From positions 1-6,189 of the forward strand of contig CAMLEL010000159.1 of assembly GCA_946478935.1 (NCBI GenBank): a stretch of 6,189 bases of DNA, written 5' to 3'. Within the stretch, counting starts at the first letter, position 1; each line of letters starts with the position of its first letter. A model generated the notes under the pieces. That model was not told the DNA's origin. It saw only the letters and a list, made by a program, of their open reading frames with translations, and did no database searches. This document shows positions 1 to 5,464 of this stretch, piece after piece. This stretch comes from an uncultured Armatimonadota bacterium. Its GTDB lineage: Bacteria > Armatimonadota > Fimbriimonadia > Fimbriimonadales > Fimbriimonadaceae. A program made the position numbers and the translations under genes.

Positions 1-282
1 GATTCGAACATCGATCACCGACGTTGCCCCAACCAGATGCACTACTTCAGGAAATTCGGCAAGACTCTCACCAACCGGGTCGAGCAAGCGACCCTCAAGC
101 ACTGGCAACCCGGCGATATCGTTTACTGGAAGCTCGATTCAGGACTGGATCACACCGGCATCCTCTCCAATGTGCGAAATGGTCGCGGAATCCCATTGGT
201 CGTGCACAACCTGGGTCGGTGTGCAGAGGAAGATGTGCTGACGCAATGGAAGATCGTGGGCCACTTCCGATTTCCAAAATAG
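1..282 (+). CDS. DUF1287 (YijF-like) protein, C-terminal part, 5' truncated
   Basis: Frame 1 is open from the first base to a TAG at 280-282, giving 93 residues with no start in the window. The opening DSNIDHRRCPN and the later blocks QPGDIVYW, HTGILSN, PLVVHNLG and EEDVLTQWKIVGHFRF follow the conserved C-terminal half of DUF1287 proteins such as Escherichia coli YijF, as I recall that family. From family knowledge, DUF1287 is thought to be related to NlpC/P60-like cysteine peptidases, which would make the His of HTGI a catalytic candidate and place the Cys upstream of the window; this link is tentative. An ATG at 37 lies inside the conserved region and is not the real start. The protein is probably exported, but the signal peptide would be outside the window. 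The reaction is unknown. Confidence 0.85.
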   Translation, partial: DSNIDHRRCPNQMHYFRKFGKTLTNRVEQATLKHWQPGDIVYWKLDSGLDHTGILSNVRNGRGIPLVVHNLGRCAEEDVLTQWKIVGHFRFPK

Positions 283-378
283 GGCGGCCCATTATCCCGA
301 CCTGAACCACTTCGCCACCACGAATACCTAAAAACTCCTTTAGTACTCAGGGTCAAATACCGATAAAACCCCTGGAGA
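283..378. other. Intergenic gap between DUF1287 gene and ABC operon
   Basis: These 96 bases hold no plausible gene. A weak stem (CTAAA at 328-332 with TTTAG at 339-343) has only five pairs and no T-run after it, so I do not call a terminator. The right end carries the candidate promoter of the ABC operon. Confidence 0.6.
339..367 (+). promoter_or_regulatory. Weak candidate promoter of ABC operon
   Basis: A -10-like GATAAA at 362-367 (4 of 6 to TATAAT) lies 17 bases after a poor -35-like TTTAGT at 339-344 (3 of 6). Transcription would start only a few bases before the ATG at 379. The boxes are weak, so this is a guess supported mainly by its position. Confidence 0.25.
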
Positions 379-1290
379 ATGCACGACGCGATACACGTTC
401 AGGACCTCGTGGTTCGGTACCGAGCAAAAAAAGGAAAGCTCGTCGACGCCGTGAAGGGCCTTTCTTTTATTGTTCAACCGGGAGAAGTGGTCGGGTTTCT
501 CGGGCCGAATGGTGCTGGGAAAAGCAGCACGCTCAAGGCTCTGATGGGTTTTGTCCAGCCTGCCGCTGGTCGCTGCGAAATCTTTGGGCTTGCCAGCGGC
601 TCCCTGGCGGCAAAGCGACGAGTGGGCTATCTGCCAGAAGTGGCGATGTACTATCCCTACCTCACACCGGTCGAAACGATGATCCTCTACGGTGAACTGC
701 AGGGTTTGGGTGGCCGAAAGCTCAGGCAGGAGGCAATGGACCTTTTGGAGGTCGTCGGGCTCAAAGGAGCCGAACGCAAGCTCAACAAGAACCTGAGCAA
801 AGGCATGCTCCAACGGGTGGGAATTGCTCAGGCACTTCTCGGTCGCCCCGACCTCTTGGTTCTAGATGAGGTGACCAGTGGTCTGGACCCGGTGGGCCGC
901 AAGGAGCTTCGACTCCTGTTGAAAGAGCGTCAGCGAGACGGCGCTACCCTATTTTTTTCAAGCCACGAACTGGCTGAAGTCGATATGCTTTGCGATCGCA
1001 TCCTGGTCATCAACCAGGGGACCCTTGTCGAAGAGCGCCGCATGGCACCCCTGAAGGATGAGTTGAGAAACTATTCTGTAGTCTTCAAGGGGGCAGTGAA
1101 TTTGGCCGACCTGACGCAGGACCTGGAAATGTTGCCGAGCGGTGAGATCCGCGCCCGATTCACGGATAAGGCCCAATTGGTCGAGGCAATTCAGCGAATT
1201 GGAGTTGGAAACGCGATCTTGCGAGACGTGGTCTCGCAAGAGGGAAGCTTGGAAGACTACTTCATCGAAACGATTGAGAGGGCTGCCTAA
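379..1290 (+). CDS. ABC-2-type transporter ATP-binding protein
   Basis: This 303-residue ATPase would drive the permease encoded next to it, working as a dimer on the cytoplasmic face of the inner membrane. All nucleotide-binding motifs are visible: Walker A GPNGAGKSS (42-50), a Q-loop region reading GYLPE (83-87), signature LSKGM (139-143), Walker B LLVLDE (159-164), D-loop SGLD (167-170) and switch His196 in SSHE. A C-terminal extension of about 80 residues ends in LEDYFIETIE, usual for ATPases of the CcmA/NatA-like ABC-2 exporters. Glu87 stands where many ABC proteins have Gln, and LSKGM replaces LSGGQ; both variants occur in this subfamily. The ATG at 379 is the only start before an in-frame TAA at 364. 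GGAG at 374-377 is just one base from the ATG, too close for a normal ribosome site. The gene ends in TAATG, overlapping the permease by one base. The substrate cannot be told from sequence. Confidence 0.96.
   Translation: MHDAIHVQDLVVRYRAKKGKLVDAVKGLSFIVQPGEVVGFLGPNGAGKSSTLKALMGFVQPAAGRCEIFGLASGSLAAKRRVGYLPEVAMYYPYLTPVETMILYGELQGLGGRKLRQEAMDLLEVVGLKGAERKLNKNLSKGMLQRVGIAQALLGRPDLLVLDEVTSGLDPVGRKELRLLLKERQRDGATLFFSSHELAEVDMLCDRILVINQGTLVEERRMAPLKDELRNYSVVFKGAVNLADLTQDLEMLPSGEIRARFTDKAQLVEAIQRIGVGNAILRDVVSQEGSLEDYFIETIERAA
1217..1241. repeat. Perfect 11-bp inverted repeat inside the ABC ATPase gene
   Basis: TCTTGCGAGAC (1217-1227) and GTCTCGCAAGA (1231-1241) are exact reverse complements around a GTG loop. 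As RNA this gives an 11-pair stem with a three-base loop, about 50 bases before the permease start. No T-run follows (next bases are GGGAAGC), so it is not an intrinsic terminator. It lies in codons for the C-terminal tail (around ILRDVVSQE). Confidence 0.9.
1276..1281 (+). promoter_or_regulatory. Shine-Dalgarno-like site for permease
   Basis: GAGAGG at 1276-1281 lies eight bases before the permease ATG at 1290, inside the last codons of the ATPase gene. It is the best ribosome-site match in the window and supports the ATG at 1290 as the start. Confidence 0.55.
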
Positions 1291-2069
1291 TGCGCAGGCT
1301 GTCGGTTTACAAAGCCTTGGCCCGGGGCGTGGTTTTGGAGTCGCTGAGACGAAAAGACCTTTGGGTCGTCGCGATACTTGGGTTTTTGATCCTGATGGGC
1401 GCAAGCGCTCTGGGATTCTTCGGTGTGGAGGGATTGCAAGTCTTCGTTAAAGATCTGGCAGTGACCGTGTTGGGCGCATTCTCGACGGTCGTCGCCATTC
1501 TCAACTCAACCCGCATCATGCCGGAAGAGATCAAGCAGCGAACCCTATATCCGCTGTTGAGCCGGCCGATCAGTCGGTGGGACCTTCTTGTTGGCAAGCT
1601 GATCGGAGCGATCGCCGTTACCTGGATCGCATTTGCGATTCTATCGGCATTGACGACCGTTGCCCTCTACGGATTCGGAGCGACATTCGAGCTGATCATG
1701 GTGCAATACCTATTGGCCAAGATGATGGGACTGGCTCTTGTTTGTGCGTTCGGGCTTACCTTGAGCATCTACATGACTCCGGCTGCCGCTGCAACCATCG
1801 GATTCATCTTTTCCTTTGGCTCAGCCATGATCGTGAACGCGATGACGAGCGGATATGAGCATGCTGGTCCGATCGCCCAGTTCTCATTCAAATTCATCAA
1901 CGCGATGCTCCCACAATTCAACCTGTTTGACCTCGGCGGCCGGGCGGCCAATGTCGGCTGGGGACCCGTGCCAATGTGGGTGATGGGCTTCCTTCTGGGC
2001 TACTGGGTTCTTTACAGTTCAGGGATGATGGCGCTGGCCTGGGCGAGATTCCAGAAGAAAGCGATATGA
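1290..2069 (+). CDS. ABC-2-type transporter permease
   Basis: This 259-residue inner-membrane protein is the likely membrane partner of the ATPase upstream. By eye it has about six hydrophobic segments: residues 25-45, 54-73, 103-130, 140-161, 165-185 and 228-251. Between the second and third lies a cytoplasmic stretch with RTLYPLLSRPISRWDLL (84-100), a pattern typical of ABC-2/NosY-like permeases at the loop thought to contact the ATPase. The basic N-terminus (MRRL) and basic end (RFQKKAI) suit both ends facing the cytoplasm. The start overlaps the ATPase stop as TAATG and has an SD-like GAGAGG, so coupled translation is likely. It ends in ATGA shared with the next gene. With one ATPase and one permease of half-transporter size, the complex would be a two-plus-two assembly. 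No large periplasmic domain is present, so the substrate is not indicated. Confidence 0.93.
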   Translation: MRRLSVYKALARGVVLESLRRKDLWVVAILGFLILMGASALGFFGVEGLQVFVKDLAVTVLGAFSTVVAILNSTRIMPEEIKQRTLYPLLSRPISRWDLLVGKLIGAIAVTWIAFAILSALTTVALYGFGATFELIMVQYLLAKMMGLALVCAFGLTLSIYMTPAAAATIGFIFSFGSAMIVNAMTSGYEHAGPIAQFSFKFINAMLPQFNLFDLGGRAANVGWGPVPMWVMGFLLGYWVLYSSGMMALAWARFQKKAI

Positions 2070-2941
2070 GAGTCTGGCTCGCTGTGTTTCTGGGGCTTAG
2101 CGTGATCGCCGCGGTCGGATGGAGTTCCACCGATGTTATGTCGATTGCGAATCCGCGGATTCGTCGTGTCCAAACCAGTCAGGGCGACTCGTCCATTGCT
2201 GGCCAATTTCAAACTAGCGCTTCTGGGTGGCTCTGGAATTACACTGAGGTGTACCTGCACAACGGCGTCAAATTTAGGAAGCTGAGTGAGAGAGAAAAGC
2301 AGGCGGTCGCGAATGGGGACAAAAATGTCCAAACAACCATTATCCCGACTGCCCAGCACGACTTTAGGGGAGTGATTGGGGATGTGGACCGTGCGGTCAA
2401 TGCCTGGGCTCCGAAGAACGGATACAAGCAGAACGATCCTAAGCAGTGTCTGCCGCTTTTCCGCCTGATGACTTGGCTCGACCCCTACTTTGTCGAAGGC
2501 TGGACGACCGGCGCAATGGTCCTCGGAATGGGTCAAACAGGTGAAGCAACGGAGCGAGCGAAAGCATTTCTCAGGGAGGGACTGCAGGAGAATCCTGACT
2601 GCGTGGACATTCCTATGATGTTTGGCATGTTTGCCGTGACGCGTGACAGAGATCTCGTAACCGGTCAGAGGTTTTTCAAGCAGGCAGTCGCCAACGGAAA
2701 GTCCCGATTTGAAGTCTTGACGGAGAACGAGAAATCAGCCTTGCAAAGCTCCTATCGGTGGCTGGCGCTGGTCTATCGCAACACGGGTCAGTCCCGGAAG
2801 CTCAAAGAAACTGTAACGGAGGGAATGCGACTCTTCCCCGACGATCTGGTGATGCCTAGCACGAGTCGCCCGAGCATCGTTCCTCCGGCAGACTTCAAGC
2901 CGAAGGGCGGGGTCCAAGTTCGTCGATCGACCCCGCTTTGA
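2066..2941 (+). CDS. Membrane-anchored or exported helical-repeat (TPR-like) protein of the ABC operon
   Basis: The 291-residue protein starts with a hydrophobic segment after a basic residue (MRVWLAVFLGLSVIAAVGW, 1-19), so it is either anchored in the inner membrane or secreted. I chose the ATG at 2066, which overlaps the permease stop as ATGA, because an upstream in-frame ATG at 1976 would add 30 residues encoded within the permease gene and bury the hydrophobic segment. Residues 51-75 (SGWLWNYTEVYLHNGVKFRKL) look like a conserved non-repeat region. Residues about 129-260 are helical and TPR-like: LFRLMTWLDPYFVEGWTTGA, then GEATERAKAFLREGLQENPD, and SSYRWLALVYRNTGQSRKLKETVTEGMRLFPDD. A Pro-rich tail follows. 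Its position suggests an accessory subunit of the transporter on the outer face of the inner membrane. I do not recognise a named function. Confidence 0.85.
   Translation: MRVWLAVFLGLSVIAAVGWSSTDVMSIANPRIRRVQTSQGDSSIAGQFQTSASGWLWNYTEVYLHNGVKFRKLSEREKQAVANGDKNVQTTIIPTAQHDFRGVIGDVDRAVNAWAPKNGYKQNDPKQCLPLFRLMTWLDPYFVEGWTTGAMVLGMGQTGEATERAKAFLREGLQENPDCVDIPMMFGMFAVTRDRDLVTGQRFFKQAVANGKSRFEVLTENEKSALQSSYRWLALVYRNTGQSRKLKETVTEGMRLFPDDLVMPSTSRPSIVPPADFKPKGGVQVRRSTPL
2148..2163. repeat. Perfect 16-bp palindrome in the TPR-like gene
   Basis: CGAATCCG followed directly by its reverse complement CGGATTCG. It has no spacer and falls in codons for the segment just after the hydrophobic N-terminus (ANPRIRR). 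It may be chance. Confidence 0.8.
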
Positions 2942-2948
2942 ATGCGCA

Positions 2949-2964
2949 CAGTAGAATCCTACTG
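2949..2964. repeat. Short dyad in the gap before the acetyltransferase gene
   Basis: CAGTAG (2949-2954) and CTACTG (2959-2964) are exact reverse complements around AATC. No T-run follows, so it is not a terminator. It overlaps a -10-like TAGAAT at 2952-2957 and could be a small operator or simply chance. Confidence 0.6.
2952..2957 (+). promoter_or_regulatory. Candidate -10 box of acetyltransferase gene
   Basis: TAGAAT matches TATAAT at five of six positions and ends 12 bases before the ATG at 2970, predicting a leader of about five bases. The best -35 candidate is TCGACC at 2927-2932 (4 of 6), but its spacing of 19 is long. A separate promoter here would free the gene from the ABC operon. 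Confidence 0.4.
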
Positions 2965-2969
2965 CAGCG

Positions 2970-3509
2970 ATGTACTTTGAAACCGAGCGATTGACAGCGG
3001 AACCATGGACGCTTGCCCAAGCGCCCGCCGCATTCAAAATGTATGGTGATCCCGAGGTAATGCGTTACCTCGGTCGAAACGGCGCCGCCGATACTATTGG
3101 ATCGCTTCAGGAGATGGAAGTAAGACTGGCCCGCGCTATCGAGAAGTACAGTTCTCAAAGTCATGGCTACATCTATGCCGCCCTGGTTGAAAAGTTGTCC
3201 GGGGATGTGATCGGTACAGCCTTGCTGAAACCTTTGGAATTGTCTGAAGGAGGTCCCGCGCCCGAAATTGAAATCGGCTGGCATCTTGCCCATGACTCAT
3301 GGGGGCGCGGATATGGAACCGAGACCGGGTTCGGCTTGCTGAAGTATGGCTTTGAGACGCTGGGCCTGGACCAGCTTCACGCCATCGCCTACCCTGAGAA
3401 CCAAGCATCTCTGCGCATCATGCAGAAAATCGGCATGACGCGCCAGGGCTCAACCAATCGTTACTATGGAGTCTCGGTTGAGCACTACGCGATGCGACGC
3501 CCGCTCTAG
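2970..3509 (+). CDS. GNAT N-acetyltransferase, RimJ/RimL type
   Basis: This 179-residue cytoplasmic enzyme would transfer the acetyl group of acetyl-CoA to an amine, possibly a protein N-terminus, an amino acid or a small molecule. It opens with ETERLTAEPW, the usual first strand of the Acetyltransf_3 group. The acetyl-CoA loop is visible as WGRGYGTETG (111-120, with R113-G114-x-G116), preceded by EIEIGWHLAHDSW, and followed by ENQASLRIMQKIGM (143-156), the standard last helix of RimJ/RimL proteins. Length is normal for the family. The ATG at 2970 lies directly before the conserved start; no Shine-Dalgarno sequence is seen. It follows the TPR-like gene by 28 bases but has its own candidate -10 box, so it may or may not belong to the ABC operon. 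Its 3' end overlaps the opposing gene by four bases. The substrate cannot be inferred. Confidence 0.95.
   Translation: MYFETERLTAEPWTLAQAPAAFKMYGDPEVMRYLGRNGAADTIGSLQEMEVRLARAIEKYSSQSHGYIYAALVEKLSGDVIGTALLKPLELSEGGPAPEIEIGWHLAHDSWGRGYGTETGFGLLKYGFETLGLDQLHAIAYPENQASLRIMQKIGMTRQGSTNRYYGVSVEHYAMRRPL
3052..3073. repeat. Perfect 9-bp inverted repeat near start of acetyltransferase gene
   Basis: CCGAGGTAA (3052-3060) and TTACCTCGG (3065-3073) are exact reverse complements around TGCG. In the mRNA this could form a hairpin about 80 bases into the gene, over the codons for PEVMRYLG. Confidence 0.85.
3506..3509. other. Convergent CTAG overlap with a stop on both strands
   Basis: The acetyltransferase ends with TAG at 3507-3509 on the plus strand, and the glycosidase-like gene ends with TAG read from 3508 back to 3506 on the minus strand. 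The palindrome CTAG thus carries both stops and leaves no room for a terminator between the genes. Confidence 0.95.
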
Positions 3510-5341
3510 AGGCCAGTTCCGCTGCTGCCCGCGTTGATGTTGATCGGCGGATCCTTAAAACCAGCCTTGTCCCGTTGTGCGCGACGTCGGCGAACTTCCG
3601 CCAGTAGTCCGACTTGGGAATGTGGAGCCGCTCGAGGGTCACTCGCGAAGGCCTGCGCGAACACTTGCCACATGGGCTCGATATCGTGCGAAAGGTCGAA
3701 GACCATCACTCCTTGAGTTGAGCCGCAGGCGGCTTGCATGGCCGCGCGCAATCCATCCGGATTGTTCTTGAACTGGTCCAAGGCAATGCCCGCGTAGACC
3801 CAGGATTGGTCGCGAACGATTCGGTTCGATAGCTGACCAGCGCCTTCGATTGAGTAGCCGATGGGCAGGCCCGCGCTCATCGCATCGTATACGGTGGCGG
3901 TTGGATAGTAGCAGCCCGTGATCATGAAGTCGCAAAGGGGCGCGATTCCTGTTTGGCTGTACTCCGGAGTAAGGAACCAGAATCCGGCTTCAAGTTCAGG
4001 CGCTCCCCAGTTGTTTCCGAACCTTGGATACTCTCCGTACCACGAGCCCGCGTACAGGCCGAAGTGCGTGCGCTGTCGGATCGACTTCACGGTTTGCCTA
4101 ATGCGCAACATAAAGTTGCGCAGAGTCTGGGCTCGGAACGTCATCCATGCTTCGTAGTACGGTCCGGGCACCACGCCCTTGTTTAGGGAAGGGCTCAGGG
4201 TGAACTTGAAAACGTCGTCAGGCCATGAAATTCTGCGGCCGATGTATTTCTCGAATTGCTGCTGAGTCTGCGGACTGAAGTCGGCGTTGATTCCTCCATA
4301 GCGCATCCGATCGTCGTAGATCACGCCATCGACGTCGTAGTTGGTGACAACTTCGCGCATGATTGCTTCGGCATAGTTCTGGACTTCCGGATTGTTGGGG
4401 TTAACCATTAACGGAACCTGCTGCTCGGGGCGGTCACTGATGGGAACGAATTTCGGCACCGAGTCGAATCGGATGCGTGAATTCAGCGGCGCCTGATTCT
4501 TAAGGAAGTTCGCCGCAGATCCCTTGCCCACGAGAACACTTCCATCACGAGGAACTCGCGCGGCCGGCACATTGACGCCCTGGTGGGTGGCCACGACCGA
4601 TCCGAAGCGATCCAATGCGATGGCATACATGTCGGGAGTGCCCGCATCCGGTAATGCATTTCGGTCGTTAAACGCCGCGATCTGGTCTCCGTTCGTCGCC
4701 AATTTGTTGAGGATTGGGCTGACCGGAAAGTTATCGTTGTACATCGAATATGCGGACAGAAGCGGTTCATAAAGAACGGTTTGCCACTCCTTTTTCTCGT
4801 AGCCTGGCCCCACTTTGAAGTCGCGATGCCCTTCGCTGAATGCATTCAACGACACGAACAGAGTTAGGCCAGCGCTCTTGCATTCGCCAACCATTTGGGC
4901 AAGCGGATCGAAGTCTACGGGGAGGACTTTGCCCTTCCACTCTTGGAGCTTTGGTGCCAGCTTGCTGGGATACATCGTCTGGCCACTGATGGGCTTGATA
5001 TCGAACACCAGTGTGTTAAAGCCAGCCAGCTTGACATTCTTGACCAGCGTCGCCACCTTTTCGGCGGTGTTGACCCGATCGACATTGGCGGTGGCGTCGA
5101 CCCACAAGATGCGAGCCTGCAGGCGCTGGCTGGCAGCAATCGTTTGTGCGAGGCCATAGCTGTTTCCAACCCAATCCATCATCACACTTCGCAGGTTCGG
5201 GATCGGCGCCTTCAGGTCAAACCGTGACATGGGCGGTTTAACGTGAAGTACAGCGTCCGGAGAAGGGGGTGGAAGTTTTTGAGTGACGTCGCCGGAATTC
5301 GCCATGACAAAGCTCGCAATGGAGGCGGCCAAGAGGCTCAT
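3506..5341 (-). CDS. Exported GHL10/DUF187 family glycosidase-like protein
   Basis: This 611-residue protein matches the GHL10 (family 10 glycosidase-like, DUF187) TIM-barrel group. Early barrel strands are seen at ILWVDATANVDRVNTAEKV (78-96), GFNTLVFDIKPISGQTMYPS (107-126) and GLTLFVSLNAFSEG (158-171). The key block YDVDGVIYDDRMRY (335-348) follows NPNNPEVQNYAEAI (314-327), and the Asp residues of DGVIYDD are the likely active-site candidates. Later strands include HFGLYAGSWYGEYPRFG (426-442), DFMITGCYYP (471-480) and GVMVFDLSHD (544-553). A polysaccharide substrate is presumed but unproven for most of the family. The first 14 residues form a very short hydrophobic leader ending VMA, with no basic residue before it, so export is likely but atypical. 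The ATG at 5341 is the first start after an in-frame TGA upstream. A segment at 236-281 seems inserted compared with short family members. The promoter region carries AGGTCA repeats. Other TIM-barrel hydrolases are less likely. Confidence 0.88.
   Translation of the reverse strand: MSLLAASIASFVMANSGDVTQKLPPPSPDAVLHVKPPMSRFDLKAPIPNLRSVMMDWVGNSYGLAQTIAASQRLQARILWVDATANVDRVNTAEKVATLVKNVKLAGFNTLVFDIKPISGQTMYPSKLAPKLQEWKGKVLPVDFDPLAQMVGECKSAGLTLFVSLNAFSEGHRDFKVGPGYEKKEWQTVLYEPLLSAYSMYNDNFPVSPILNKLATNGDQIAAFNDRNALPDAGTPDMYAIALDRFGSVVATHQGVNVPAARVPRDGSVLVGKGSAANFLKNQAPLNSRIRFDSVPKFVPISDRPEQQVPLMVNPNNPEVQNYAEAIMREVVTNYDVDGVIYDDRMRYGGINADFSPQTQQQFEKYIGRRISWPDDVFKFTLSPSLNKGVVPGPYYEAWMTFRAQTLRNFMLRIRQTVKSIRQRTHFGLYAGSWYGEYPRFGNNWGAPELEAGFWFLTPEYSQTGIAPLCDFMITGCYYPTATVYDAMSAGLPIGYSIEGAGQLSNRIVRDQSWVYAGIALDQFKNNPDGLRAAMQAACGSTQGVMVFDLSHDIEPMWQVFAQAFASDPRAAPHSQVGLLAEVRRRRAQRDKAGFKDPPININAGSSGTGL
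4499..4636 (-). other. Possible NAGPA-like inserted segment within the glycosidase-like protein
   Basis: Residues 236-281 (beginning PDMYAIALDRFGSVV and including RVPRDGSVLVGKGSAANFLK) are beta-rich and recall the pattern 'D-x-G-x-V ... P-x-G-x-V-L-x-G-x-G' of phosphodiester-glycosidase (NAGPA)-like segments. It sits between the early barrel strands and the YDVDGVIYDD block. The resemblance is by eye only and could be a family-specific loop. Confidence 0.3.
5212..5222. repeat. Copy of TCAGGTCAAAC inside the glycosidase-like gene
   Basis: This 11-base word is identical to 5375-5385 in the divergent intergenic region, 163 bases away in the same orientation. It lies in codons for RFDLKAP of the minus-strand gene. 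It could be an auxiliary operator or chance. Confidence 0.6.
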
Positions 5342-5342
5342 A

Positions 5343-5383
5343 AGGTCAAGTTGTACCCGCTTGACCTCATCAGGTCAGGTCAA
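5343..5383. repeat. AGGTCA half-site cluster, operator-like
   Basis: Four AGGTCA half-sites occur in 41 bases: forward at 5343, reverse at 5362-5367, and forward at 5372 and 5377. AGGTCAAG (5343-5350) and CTTGACCT (5360-5367) form a perfect 8-bp inverted repeat with a nine-base spacer. TTGACCT (5361-5367) and AGGTCAA (5377-5383) form a second 7-bp pair, also with a nine-base spacer. The cluster covers the likely promoter of the glycosidase-like gene, as expected of a repressor or autoregulator site. The protein that binds is unknown. Confidence 0.65.
5350..5378 (-). promoter_or_regulatory. Candidate promoter of the glycosidase-like gene
   Basis: Read on the minus strand, a -35-like CTGACC (5378 back to 5373, 4 of 6) and a -10-like TACAAC (5355 back to 5350, 4 of 6) are 17 bases apart. 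The -10 ends eight bases before the ATG at 5341, so the leader would be almost absent. The -35 is made from an AGGTCA half-site, and the -10 borders the first one. Confidence 0.4.
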
Positions 5384-5455
5384 ACAAGAGATATGTCAGA
5401 TGAACGTTGCGGGGAACAAATCGCAATCCTTCGGATGCCATGAACTACAGAACCC

Positions 5456-5464
5456 TGTTAAACT
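5456..5464 (+). promoter_or_regulatory. Candidate extended -10 of MCE gene, leaderless
   Basis: TGTTAAACT contains TG one base before TAAACT (4 of 6 to TATAAT). The box ends six bases before the ATG at 5471, so transcription would begin at or next to the start codon. No Shine-Dalgarno sequence and no good -35 are seen. Confidence 0.4.

Noticed and set aside
328..343. Possible terminator after the DUF1287 gene (CTAAA / TTTAG)
   Set aside because: The five-pair AT-rich stem has no T-run after it.
340..813. Minus-strand 157-codon open frame opposite the ATPase gene
   Set aside because: It is a shadow of a gene with clear ABC motifs; its translation resembles no family and lacks a ribosome site.
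792..832. Inverted repeat CCTGAGCAA / TTGCTCAGG in the ATPase gene
   Set aside because: The 23-base loop makes a 9-bp match expected by chance at this scale, and it falls in the conserved signature-motif codons.
1976..2065. Upstream ATG extending the TPR-like protein by 30 residues
   Set aside because: The extra part is encoded within the permease gene out of frame, and it would bury the hydrophobic N-terminal segment. The ATGA overlap start at 2066 is better.
379..2069. The ABC pair as the MlaF/MlaE partners of the MCE protein
   Set aside because: The permease has ABC-2/NosY-like features (RTLYPLLSRP motif, six spaced segments), not those of MlaE, and the genes lie more than 3 kb away in a separate unit.
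4102..4122. 8-bp inverted repeat TGCGCAAC / GTTGCGCA with a five-base loop in the glycosidase-like gene
   Set aside because: About one such match is expected by chance in a window of this size; no context supports a role.
5338..5370. Ten-residue minus-strand ORF (MRSSGYNLTL) ending in ATGA overlap with the glycosidase-like start, a possible leader peptide
   Set aside because: It has no ribosome site, lies across the candidate -10, and is most likely a by-product of the AGGTCA repeats.
5394..5444. Sixteen-residue plus-strand ORF (MSDERCGEQIAILRMP) in the divergent gap
   Set aside because: It has no Shine-Dalgarno sequence, no recognisable product, and a length expected by chance.
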